64,000 bases of DNA from positions 2,925,501 to 2,989,500 of the forward strand of contig JALDNG010000008.1 in assembly GCA_024349245.1 (NCBI GenBank), given 5' to 3'. Shown here one piece after another: positions 23,881 to 34,885 of this stretch; position 1 is the stretch's first letter; every line of letters begins with the position of its first letter. Under the pieces are notes generated by a model that saw only the letters and a list, made by a program, of their open reading frames with translations, was not told where the DNA came from and ran no database searches. The stretch comes from Neodontobutis hainanensis (taxonomy: Eukaryota > Chordata > Actinopteri > Gobiiformes > Odontobutidae). The position numbers were made by a program, and so were the translations under genes.

Positions 23881-25075
23881 ATGTGCACTGGAAGATGTTC
23901 TCGTTTCATTGCTGTGGCTTTGTATCCACTGGCACTTATTTCCATTATCTGTAACATAGTGCTGTTCTTTCCTGGCGGGGAAGTCAAATATGCCAAAGAT
24001 GGACATATTACAGAAGAGGTCAAATACATGGGAGGACTTGTAGGAGGGGGTATAATGGTAAGCTTTAATTTAAAAATGTTGTTTGTGCTAAAAACTTTTA
24101 TGTTTGTAGGGAGGAAACTTAACTTTGTTGTTTAATTATATGATCTTGGTCTTGTGTTAATGTTATCTGTTAAAATAGATAATTGATTTGAGCAAAGTGC
24201 TGAAATTCTTGTCATTTTCATCTTAGGTGTTGATCCCAGCACTTTACATCCACTTGACGGGTAAAAACGGCTGCTGTGGAAATCGTTGTGGGGTGAGAAT
24301 TTATTCTGACACTTTTTTTCCTGAGCTAACAAATATAATTATGAGCAGAAATGTCTTTGTGTCCATATTATCTCAGTTTATTATGTACAAAAATACACTG
24401 GTAAATAAATGTGAGGAATGTAAGAGGTGAAAGTAGTGTCAGGTGACAGAAAGTGTGATCCTCATAAACTAATAAACCAATAACAGTTGTGTTGCACACA
24501 GAAGGGAGTATGTGCCAGAAATGTTTTTGACCCTGTGTTTGTTATTTCACTTTTGCAGATGTTTTTGTCCATTGCTTTTGCTGCAGTGGGTGTGGCCGGT
24601 GCCCTCTATAGTTTTATTGTGGCAATACTCGGTTTGCAGAATGGGCCTCTCTGCCGTGTTTTACTGGTTTGGGCAACACCTTTTAAAGACAGGTAACAAA
24701 AAGGGTAACATTCTTGTGACTATTCCTGTAATGGTCATTAGGGTTGTTGACAAAACTTCCTCCCTTTTGCAGAGACAGCAGTTATCTGTCTGACAACACA
24801 TTGTGGGGGTTATGCACAGAGCCCAAGGACGTTGTGAAATTTAACATTGGGTTGTTTAGTACTCTGCTGGCCACTAGCTGTCTGCAGGTGGTGCTTTGTG
24901 CCATTCAAATGATCAACGGCCTTTTTGGCTGTTTGTGTGGAACGTGCGTGGAGAAAGGGGTGAGCTCATTCTTTAATTTGAAATATAAAAAAATGCTTTA
25001 TGTGTTGCTAATGCATCACTTAAATGATGCTAATAAAGTTCCCTCTTGTTTTTCATGTATTTCCAGCCACTGTAG
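23881..25075 (+). CDS. tm4sf5: transmembrane 4 L6 family member 5-like
   Basis: L6-family proteins are four-pass plasma membrane proteins, related in shape to tetraspanins, that act in cell adhesion and signalling. Exons: 23881-24057, 24227-24292, 24559-24692, 24773-24959, 25067-25075; they join to 190 aa (human TM4SF5 has 197). Diagnostic parts are the start MCTGRCSRF (human MCTGKCARC), GGLVGGGIM, the cysteine patch GCCGNRCG, LQNGPLC and NTLWGLCTEP in the large outer loop, and QVVLCAIQ in the last membrane segment. The glycosylation site NRT of human TM4SF5 reads NTL here and is lost. The last exon adds only Pro-Leu before the stop. TM4SF1 or TM4SF4 relatives are a less likely alternative. 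Confidence 0.85.
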
Positions 25076-25958
25076 GTGCTTTATTCATCTTTTGTCAAAT
25101 GGCGATCCCTGCTGGTGGACTACGAGTTTTGCTCAGATCCTGCTTTAACATATTTTTATGAATTTATATCAGTTATTTGTATACCTATTGTCTCATAAAT
25201 CATATCAAATAACTTTTTCAGTAAAACAAAAAAGCATGACTATTTTCATTTACAAATTTAATGACAAGCTGTAAATAAAACATTGTTTTTGTCAGTATTT
25301 TATTTTATTTTTAACTTTGACCTGCCTGTTTGCACTAGATAAATCTGTTTTGTACATGGAATGCAGTTTGCGTTTTGTAAATTAGTCTTTGGCAAGTTTT
25401 GCCAAATAAAGGTTAATAAGTGTAGTGATTTTAAAGTCTCAAATAGAACAGGAAAATAACAATGGGTGTAACAGTTATAGTTTGGTATAAGGTATTTCCA
25501 GGCAAAGAAAGTCATTAAATGTAAATATGGCTAATAAATTGGCAGGTAAAAGTAAACAATGGCTGACATGGTTTCTTCCAGGTTAGATAATATTAATGAG
25601 CTCACATGTAATGACATTGAGAGATTGAAAAATTGATTAAATGGTTTTTCAAAATTAAAAAAAAAAAAAAAAATCAGATACTTCTGAGACTGTATCAACA
25701 TAGAGCAAATAGATCAAGTTTGTGCGAATATACCTTCGTTGAGGTAGCCATAAAACAAATTGGAGTGTAAAGGGACATAACACACATTATGTTTTAACAA
25801 AAGTTAATACTTGAAACACTTTTAGATCAAAAATGTTTGATTTTGGCAATGGCAGTTAAATTGAAAATGACCAAGAACAAGAAAATGCCCTAAAAAAGCT
25901 TTAAATTATTCTATAGCTGAACCTAAAACAGGAGTATTAATGCTTCATAAAGGGCTAT
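25076..25958. other. convergent spacer tm4sf5-like / slc25a15
   Basis: Contains the two facing 3' UTRs. AATAAA at 25274-25279 suits the plus-strand gene. No other feature is seen. Confidence 0.55.
25274..25279 (+). terminator. polyadenylation signal AATAAA, tm4sf5-like
   Basis: Canonical signal about 200 bp after the stop codon, followed by a T-rich stretch (TTGTTTTTGTC). Confidence 0.5.
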
Positions 25959-27575
25959 TCAACTATCAAACTGTTTCATCATGAGCTTTCGGCTGGCTTC
26001 ATATCCCAGGAACAATGCTCCATTCGCAGGAAAAGTTCGGACCATAGTGGGAGTGAGACCAGAGTAAAGTGCCTTTACGCCTAAAAAAAAAGATGGCAAC
26101 CATGAAGATAGTAATACATGGCAGAAGTATAACAAATCACTTACAATTACATTATGGCATACCTTCGGTACGTGCAATGGTCATTAAAGTTTTGAAAAAG
26201 CCTCCTTGTTTGCCTGTCATAGACATGACCTGAATCCTAGACTTGACACAGTCCATCGGATAGACCACCAGCCAAAGGCATCCACCTCCGAACCCACCAC
26301 TAAAGATGATTGGAAACACTCCTGAAGCAAACAAAGTCACATCAATGAAGAAATAAAACATCTGCAGAATCTTGCCCTTGCTACTCATGGCTTTACCGAA
26401 CACTATTGTCCACATTTAAGCAGCAAATTTATAATATTTTGATGATATATTAGTGGTTTACCTATGTCATCTTTTTTACATTTCATATGTTCAGCAAAAG
26501 ATGTACGACACAGCTCGTAGGCTCCAAAGAAGCAGAAGTAACCAGGGACCTCTCTGGCTATAGTCGTGGTTAGACCTTGAAAGAAGCCCTGTGGTCCCTC
26601 ATTCCTCATTATTGCCTTTACCACTGACCACACTGTGCTTTAAGGGAGTAGAGGAAAAGAGATTTGGTTTTGTGAAAACATTGTACTACATTAAATTCAA
26701 AAACACAAAATAATATTTAATATAATAATATAATATAAATCCCCTCACTTCTGGCTACGAGCGATCTTTCCAGAAGCCTCCATCTCATACATGGCTTGCA
26801 GTCGACACTTGACGAGTTCAGTGGGGCAGAGCACTAGGGAGGAGAAAATGGATGCCACTGAGCCTGCACAGGCCTTCTGCACATCACTGACAAGAGAAGA
26901 CACAAACAGATGTGAGTCAGAGTGAGTGAGTCTGAAAGTGATGTCAGGATTAGTTACTTGCAGTCTCTCTACCTCAGGACAGCGTCACTGTGGAGTCCAG
27001 CTATAACCCGAATGACCTGCTGGCAGAAACCGTAGCTCATGAAGAGCACAGAGTTTTCAGCAATATTGGCCATAAGCGCTGGTGTGGTGCCTTGGTAAAG
27101 ACCACGCACACCCACTTTTCTATAAGTGGAACATATACAATGGATGAAGCCCCGGTACATCATAGGGAAGGTCTGCATCTTGACCTTTGCAGTGTCCAAA
27201 GGCTGACCACTAAAGACACACGCAGCACCCCCTTAGGAAAGATAAATGCAGGTGTAAAAAAAAGTAAATACCCCAGAATGCAGAATAGCAGTGATGCAAT
27301 TAAAGGTTTAGGCAGTGAACATAGATGTAAATCAAAGAGCTTGCACCAGGTTGCACTCCACTGAGCAGCACAAACAAAGAGAAATGAGCCGGAAAAAGAC
27401 AGTAGTCATCAGAAAACCTTACACTGACAAATAGCCACCAGCAAGCCAGATTTCAGACATTCAGTTATTCAGTGCATGGTGCACAATGATGGCAGGTCAT
27501 CTTAGGGAGAGAGTAATTACCTATGGCCCCTGCAGAGAGGTCAATAATAGCCTGAACCACTGGATGTGGGGCCAT
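25959..27575 (-). CDS. slc25a15: mitochondrial ornithine/citrulline carrier
   Basis: Slc25a15 (ORC1) exchanges cytosolic ornithine for matrix citrulline in the urea cycle; loss in humans causes HHH syndrome. Exons (minus): 27575-27521, 27231-26973, 26886-26749, 26637-26462, 26321-26163, 26080-25959, giving 302 aa (human 301). Carrier signatures are QPLDTAKVKMQ, CPTELVKCRLQ and YPMDCVKSRIQ. NIAENSVLFMSYGFCQQV, REVPGYFCFFG and FPANGALFLGYEASRK match the family closely. Exon 2 could seem to start at an AG nearer the coding frame (27210), but using 27231 restores the conserved GGAACVFSGQP segment. The first exon encodes only 18 codons (MAPHPVVQAIIDLSAGAI). The closely related SLC25A2 is a mammalian retrocopy, so slc25a15 is the proper name. 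Confidence 0.95.
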
Positions 27576-28965
27576 TGTGTCCTCAAAGATCAGAAGTGTT
27601 TTTTTCCTTTCTGTCGGCTACAAGAGATTTAAAGAGTGAAGGCAAGAAAATTAAGAATAATTTAACTTTAAAGGCAAAACACACACTACACATATTTTAA
27701 CACATATTGTAGTATAATCTAGCCATGTAATTATATCAAATATGTTGGTGGTTGATAGCTGCAGATCCTTCACAACTTTGCAACAAGAGGTGACCTCTGA
27801 CGCAACTCTGCTGAATTACTACAACTATTGTTTACAGATCGAGGGCGACGTGTCTTTATCATTTCTAAAATCTTTCAAAGGCATATCTTTACTTACACTA
27901 AAATTTTAACCGTAACCTCAACCAATACCGGAGAAAACTTTATCCCCACACTTGTTGCTATTTATTTTTTTAAATACGTTTTTTAATACGTTGTTTATTG
28001 ATCTGTATCAGTTTCTTACCGTGATTATATTACAATTTTCTAAATAACAAAATAGAAATGTAAGTAAAAACACTGAAAACATAGCCAATACAGACCTTAT
28101 ATGAAGTGTACAGAGCAGAAGTCGGAATGCCAATGTGCTAGTATAAAAATAAAAATAAAAGTGCTAATATTAGATACGATTCCCCCTTAAGTGAGCAGTT
28201 CTTTAAGCCAACATTCTTTAAAGATGACTGCATGCTAGTTTAGCCACTTGGATCAACAATCTACATGTCTCAACGCCAGAGCAATTACAATGTATCTCCC
28301 TCTGTCCGATGACAGGGTCGACCATCAATGATGAAGATGAGGTGCTCAGTCTCTGGTCATAGACCGCTGTATGTCACAATTAGGTGGAAGCTAAATGAAG
28401 AGGGCTCACTCTGACTATTCTTACGCGTACTAATCTGTCTTTGTAAACTAGCCTACGTCCAGATGTCTTTGTTGAAACTTTTTAATGTAAGCCAATAGCA
28501 ACATTATCCGTTTTATCATTTAGTTGTGTAGGTAGGTTGTGGTCTTTCTTGTAAGGTATGTAAATCCAAGAGAGATTTTACACGTTACAGAGAAAGAATG
28601 TGAGATGTCTGTTTATAATAAAATCTTTGTCCAGGCAACGTGAGGACGTAAAGCTTCCGGTTCATGGTGTCCATTTTTTATTTATTCTTCTTCTTCGGTT
28701 ATTTTTTTTCTTCTTCTTCGAATTGTTTTCGGCAGGTTGTACGCTGGGGTAGCGTAATGCTGCCACCCGCTGTTAGTATTGGGCTATATATCGTCAATCA
28801 TCGTCATACTCTTGAGTGGAGTAGATTAGAAGAATCTAGTTATAACAGCTTTTTCAATCAGTGGCAAACTGTTCCCGAGAAGAAGATGGACTTAACGGAA
28901 GAGAATACGGTGAGCCATACGTCTGACAATTCTTAAAACAACTTTTTTCTTTTACCAGTGTAATG
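27576..28965. other. slc25a15 upstream region
   Basis: 5' flank of slc25a15. A short open frame at 28664-28936 reads from a CTT-repeat stretch and resembles nothing known to me. No gene is supported. Confidence 0.5.
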
Positions 28966-29175
28966 TTTGCACGTCAATAAATGAATGTAGCACAGAGTCT
29001 TCCTCCTGTGTTTCTCCCTGAGGTTTCTCTTTTTTCCCGGATGGGTTTTTTCCTCACCCTGATGGAGGGTCAAAGGACAGAGGATGTTGTCTAGTGCAGT
29101 CTGTTTAGCCCTCTGAGGCGGCTGTTGTTGTAATATTGGGCTATACAAAAATAAATGTCTTGTCTTGTCTGGATT
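28966..29175 (+). mobile_element. LINE 3'-tail-type repeat
   Basis: The sequence with TCTCCCTGAGGTTTCTC, GGACAGAGGATGTTGT, TTTAGCCCTCTGAGGC and ATTGGGCTATAC, ending in repeated CTTGT units, is a very common teleost dispersed repeat. Its layout is that of a LINE 3' end. No reverse transcriptase is left. Confidence 0.65.
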
Positions 29176-29551
29176 CCCCATAAAAAAATAAAAAATAAAT
29201 ACATAAAATAAAAGGGGCCGGACGGGCCTCGACTGTCCATTTTTTCACTTCTAAATTATGCTTTTGCAGCCCCATCTGGTGGTCATTCCACAAACTAGTT
29301 TTCCTTAGCGAGCTGGAGAAAACAGTGGCGTGTTGATTGTAATAATGACGCAATACAATTGCGTCAAGTATAGAGTAGCCTACTGAGTAAAAGCTTTAGG
29401 CAGATAGAGGCAAAATAAATGCTATAAAATACGAATGCTTTAAAAAAATATAATTTTATTTATTTATTTTATTAAACTTTAGTGTAAAGATTAACAATGT
29501 GTCCTAGATCAGAGCCCTGATCTCAACATCATTAGTCTAAAGGAAGGGATT

Positions 29552-29583
29552 AAAAAAAAAAAAAAAAAAGGGGGGGGGGGGGG
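29552..29583. repeat. A18-G14 homopurine tract
   Basis: Eighteen A followed directly by fourteen G. It may be the tail of an old retroposed sequence, or a simple repeat; homopurine tracts of this kind are also prone to sequencing error. Confidence 0.8.
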
Positions 29584-32500
29584 CAAACTACCTGTCCAAA
29601 GCTGTGTGCAAGTGTACTTTATGGTATTTTGAAGGTAAATAGACGCCATTCCATTTAATTTACTCACTTTTTTAAGCAATTTGGAAAAAAACCCATAAAT
29701 TATATTTGATACGTTTGAAAGTTTTCCTACTTTAGATCTTGCACAGTGATGTATAATGAAAAAAATAATAACAGTGACCATTCTAAAAACTCTAAAATGG
29801 TGTAAAATACTTCATTACCGTCACGTTCATTGTGAATTTAAAACAGTGGATTAAGCTGCCTCCTCTTATTTTTGGTTATTTTTACTACTACCCTTTTACC
29901 TAGCCCTCAAGTTTCAGGCTTTTAAAAATGTTAGTAAAATAAAAATAAAAAGCATTGTTTGTGGTTCAGAGTAAGATATATATTTTAGATTAAATTAGAT
30001 TATTATATACTATAATGGTGATTTTAATTTACACATGTACATTCTTTAGTCCATAATCCTAATCTTTACTTACTAGAACACAGAGCAAACTACACCCTTT
30101 TGTTATCAGCTTATTAACAGGTGCCCAAATACCATCTGTCTTAATGAAGAAGTGGCTGGAGATTAAATACAAGTGCCCCCTGTCTGTGGGCTCATCCTTA
30201 AGAAATCAGTTGAGCGATGGCTTACCACAGTCTGGACTTTAACACAACTCTTCAATGCGGACGTTTAACCAGTGACAAAATGGAGCCAAAGAAGACAACA
30301 GGAGAACGTACTTTTTTCATACCATTTAGTCTTTTATCAAAAACATTGACGTTGTCTACATCACAGACAAGATTCATCAATATTCTCTTTGAAACAATTT
30401 GCCATGAACAGATTGACCCCATGCCCGTCCCTTCCCCAGGAGCAAACTCCACTATACACAGTTTACATAGCCGTAGTTCTTGTTCAGTCTTTGTACAAGT
30501 TAACATCATTATCAAAGTATTATCAATAAATTTAAAATACATACAATTCTCTTTCCATTGTAATTATAGACGCCCTCTTGATTGCAAATATAGTATCATT
30601 TCCCACAGTTAGAGTCAGACAGTTCACAAAATTTGTCTTGCCATTCAGAGCACCCAAGTGGCACACCATGATGAACACGTTTATCAAAGCAGAGTACCTC
30701 AATTTAGACAAAAAGACAATGAGTGCTGTATGAAGACTTAGAATTATTTTTTTTCTCTTTTAATCTGAGTCTTTAATAACCTTCTCAGACCCTTCAAGGA
30801 GCTTTACGGCCAGCTGTTAAGTCTGCTTGGACATGAGATTATGAGGTACAGTCACCAAATTTTGGCGATCCCCAATGAAAGAGTTACACTTAAAGAATGA
30901 CAAAGACATTATAAAAAAGATCACTTAATAAATAGTTACCCACATGTACTAATGATTTTAAAAGGACAACTATTTTATGTATGGATTTGGCAATAAAGTC
31001 AGTTTTGAGCACAAATTGCTGGCAGTGGTCTATATTTTCTTGGTTAACCTTTAAACAGCATTTAACACCAATTTAGACTGTTTTAGTTCCAAAACACAAA
31101 ATAAAACATGTAAACTGTACTCATTAAACCTGTTGTTTATGCACAGGAGAGTGACAAAAGAAACTTTGGCACCAGAACTGAACTGGCGTTGTGCACATTT
31201 TCAACAAAATACTAAACATGGAAGTATGGAAGACTTTCTGTTTTCAGGAGCTGGTTTGAAACGTTCACAAGGAAATGACAGAAAACAGTGAAACAAAACA
31301 CTAATAATTACATCCAGGCACTTGAGTATTCCCCCTTAAATAGACTCTTAGTGAAGTATTGGTTTTCGTACATACTGTTGTTGCCTACTAAAATGACCTC
31401 TATGTCAAGACTTTCACATCATGTTCAGTGTAACAAGCACCATGGGGTTAAGCTCCTGTGATAAAAGGATAACATAGCAATCTAAATGTGGGAAAAGCTA
31501 CCAGTGTCAAAAAACACATCAAGAAAGCCTTCTTCTTTTGTACCCTGTAGACACGCAGCCCAGGTCCCAGGATGAAGAGTTTGCCCAGAGCTCACTATAC
31601 ACCAGTGTGTCCAAAACCCTGCAGTTGGTCAAACTCTGGATCAGCAGATCTGGATACAGTACATGGCCCGACACAAACTGTAAGTTACACCATTCTCAAC
31701 AAAATGTCAACGTTGTTTCAATCATTATTTGGCGCAGCGTCTCTTCTTTTTAAAGAATGTCAGTAGCTGATTCCATTGTCTGCTCGGAAATTGTTGTCAG
31801 ACTTTGATTTTTTTGGCAATTTTTTTGACAGCAGCAAAATGTTGTAATGTAAGTAATGAGAGGGTTGTGAGTAAGAACGCCACACTCTCAAATTAAAACA
31901 AAAAACATTTTCAAGATAAATAAGAGTCTGATTGATCCACAAAGAAAGACAGAGTGACATGGAATTTTTTTTTTTTTTTTTTGATTCACTTTTTGGCCAA
32001 ACCTTAGCTTCTTGAAGCCAAACAACAGAACAACAGAGTGCTTACATTGTGGCTGAAGAAGTAGGCACAGCAACATAACAAAACTAGACTTGTATCATGT
32101 TTCTGACAAACACAGTAAGGCAATTTGATCACGGTTTACTAATTGCAATGTAAGGTTTATGTTTGTCTTAAGGTTTGTCATATTAACAATTTAGACTCAG
32201 GTAAGAAACAACCTGTAAAAACAGCTACAATCGAAAATGAGGCACTTTATAAAAGAGTATATAGATATCTAGGCTATATAGTATTACTCATTATACTGTA
32301 TGTATATTGTATATCTTATATACTGTTCTATTGTAATGTGTTGCTTTATAGAAGAATTAAAGTCATGAAATGAGGAATACAAACCACAGTATGTGCAATA
32401 GTTCAGATCATTAAACTACTCTACATACTATAGTACATACTGCAGAGGAATACATAGGTTTAAATAGAAAAAACAGTATCCAAAGTTTTTCCTTCCGTTT

Positions 32501-34370
32501 TCTGTGCTACACATTGGATCAAAATGGCACACATACTACAAATATATGGCACAAATGTTTCTAGAAATTTCCCTTATGTCCCTTTAGCTGATTCCTTTTA
32601 TTATATTCAAGTTAAGTGCTTTCATGTAGGAGTCCGATGTGAATTTACTCATTTGCATATTATTTGGGTTCTGTCTAAGTGCATGTTTGCTAGGTGTACT
32701 GTAACTTGCTCGTTGATGCTGCTATTTTGCTAAAAACTAAATAATTTAAGTAAAAATGTACTAAGCAATTACGCTGTTGAAGTGAAACTCTACCAGCCCA
32801 ATTTATTACTTGTGTCAAAGAGAGAGAAGCTGCCGTTTGCATTTTAAACCCTTAGAGTAGCACAAGAAAACATTTCAGAACGCAAATGCTTTTCTGGGAC
32901 ACCATAATAAAAAAAAACAAATATGTTTACATTGACAAGTGCCCGTGTGGCTGGATTCCCTTTTTACTTTGAATCAAAGTGACATTTGATGAAGATTACC
33001 AAAGAACAAATTATAAAAAAATGCACTTTGAAAATTTTAGGTCAGCTTCTTTCAACTTCATCAGAAAACACAGCCGAGGTGAAGGTGTTTTGATATTCCC
33101 TGAAACCTCGTGTGAGTAGCTTGGTTGATTGATATTGAGCGCTGTGATCACATGGGTCTGATTGAAGTGAGCCACAGACACAACAACGTGGTCACCGATG
33201 AATTAACACTGATAGTGTTGTCAGTTGTCATCAAATGTCAGTTTCATTCAAAACAGACATTAACTAATGTTAATGCCTGTATCTATATGTGTGTATTTGA
33301 CACACATTTGGTTGAGTAAAACCAGCAAACAGGTAAAAAGTCCAGTGTCCAGTGTAGTAGCAACAGATTTGGCTGCGATGCGAGGTGTCACACTTGCGTC
33401 ACCCTCAGATCCAAGAGGAGTCAACAATCTGGAAAAAATAAAATGTAGCACATAAGTGCATTGTGAATCCTTGGGCTCCCTCAGACTGCTGGTGTAAATA
33501 TCACATGGTGGATGATACATCTGTTAAAAGGATTTTTCTTATTGCAGTGTGACATGAAAGCTGTTCTTGTCTCTTAGTCAATATTGTGCATCTTTCTTAC
33601 AAAAGAGTTACAGTTTTGTGGCTGTTTATTCAAAAACCTATTTTTTCAGCACCAGCCTTAATAACTAACCTACACGTACATTAGTTGGAAATATTTACTT
33701 AGGTCAAAAAAAAGCCAGAGTATTTGAAGTAAAATATAGTACAAATGGACATCTTACTATTAACAGAGCATTAATTTGATTTAATTTGTGTTTGAATGTA
33801 GAGTGAAGCCTCCTAGAAGACTAAGCCCCTTCAGTTTTGTGGTACATGACAACCAGTGTGTATACTGCTCTCAATTATTAATGCAAATATGACTGTAGTT
33901 AATAACAGAGTGGGTTAAACATTGCAGTTTAAAAAATAAGATGTATTCAATTATTAACACATTTAGAAATTTACATGAAATAGTCCATCACAATATATTA
34001 CCATTTATTACAAATCTATCAGCTTGTGTAATAATAAATCAGTGGTGGCTTTAAGAGGAATAAACTTGCTATTGCATGTCATAATCAATGGGAGGTTAAA
34101 AGAAATGAAAAAGTTAGAGGCACCAGTGTGACCAAGTGGAAGCTAGAGCCCTGTTATTGCACTAATCATAACCAGTTCATGTTTATAAATGAAAACTGGT
34201 TCTCAAACATTTTACCTATATAGCTTGTTTTTTCCTAATAGCGAAAGTATTGACCTGATCTGATGTGTATGTATGACATGTATCATCCAGCAGCAACAAC
34301 AGCCGTTCTATTTTTTCATCAGATGAAAAGAGCTCACCTACACCTTGCACCTGTCCTGTCCACTGTGTGA

Positions 34371-34410
34371 AATGGCTCATTACTAGCAGAAATGGCTCAT
34401 TACTAGCAGA
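34371..34410. repeat. tandem duplication, 20-bp unit
   Basis: The unit AATGGCTCATTACTAGCAGA occurs twice back to back with no mismatch. Confidence 0.85.
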
Positions 34411-34450
34411 CGAATCAACTCTCCCACACCCACTCACATAAGAAGGGACT

Positions 34451-34467
34451 CTACAGACTGGCCGTTG
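34451..34467 (-). CDS. possible last IRS coding exon (5 codons)
   Basis: If the donor at 34924/34923 is used, this 17-base exon after a CTGTTTTCAAG acceptor restores frame and ends the protein ...EGQATASL. Human IRS2 also ends with a very short last coding exon. A match this short can be chance. Confidence 0.25.
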
Positions 34468-34885
34468 CTTGAAAACAGCTTCTGCCCTCCATGTCCAAGC
34501 ACAGGTTCACCTCAGAGGAGGATGAAGAGGCGAAAGAGTGACAGGACCCAGACAGGAGCTCTGTCTGTCTAAGTCTGACTGGTTTAATTCATTGTATTTT
34601 TTCAAATACCTGTTTTTCACATGTATATTAAGGATTGAAATTTCACCTGCCACTATAATTTATCAACATGTTTTTTTACTGTGAGGATGCTCTATTAAAT
34701 ATTAAGGTAGGAGGTTTTTGTAACAAAAGAGTGCAAATGTTTTTAAAATGAAGGCAAAATATAAAATAAGGGAACAAATAGTCTGACTGTAAGACACTTA
34801 TTGTTTTATCAGTGTTTAAAAATTATTGAAATTATTGTGGCGGGCAGGATTATGTTCATGAGGTGGTGTGAATCTTGATGAATGG

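Larger units (their letters stand above)
29176..34450. other. gene-poor region downstream of the IRS gene
   Basis: About 5 kb with no convincing coding region on either strand. It holds a run of 18 A followed by 14 G (29552-29583), scattered T and A runs, and a duplicated 20-bp unit at 34371-34410. Part of it may be the 3' UTR of the IRS gene, which is transcribed towards it. Confidence 0.6.

Noticed and set aside
27199..27210. Splice acceptor at 27210 for slc25a15 exon 2
   Set aside because: It would delete the conserved GGAACVFS segment of the first carrier repeat; the acceptor before 27231 keeps it and the phase.
30217..30612. 131-codon plus-strand frame in the gene-poor region
   Set aside because: No recognisable domain and no supporting splice or repeat context; a competing frame of 96 codons lies on the other strand.
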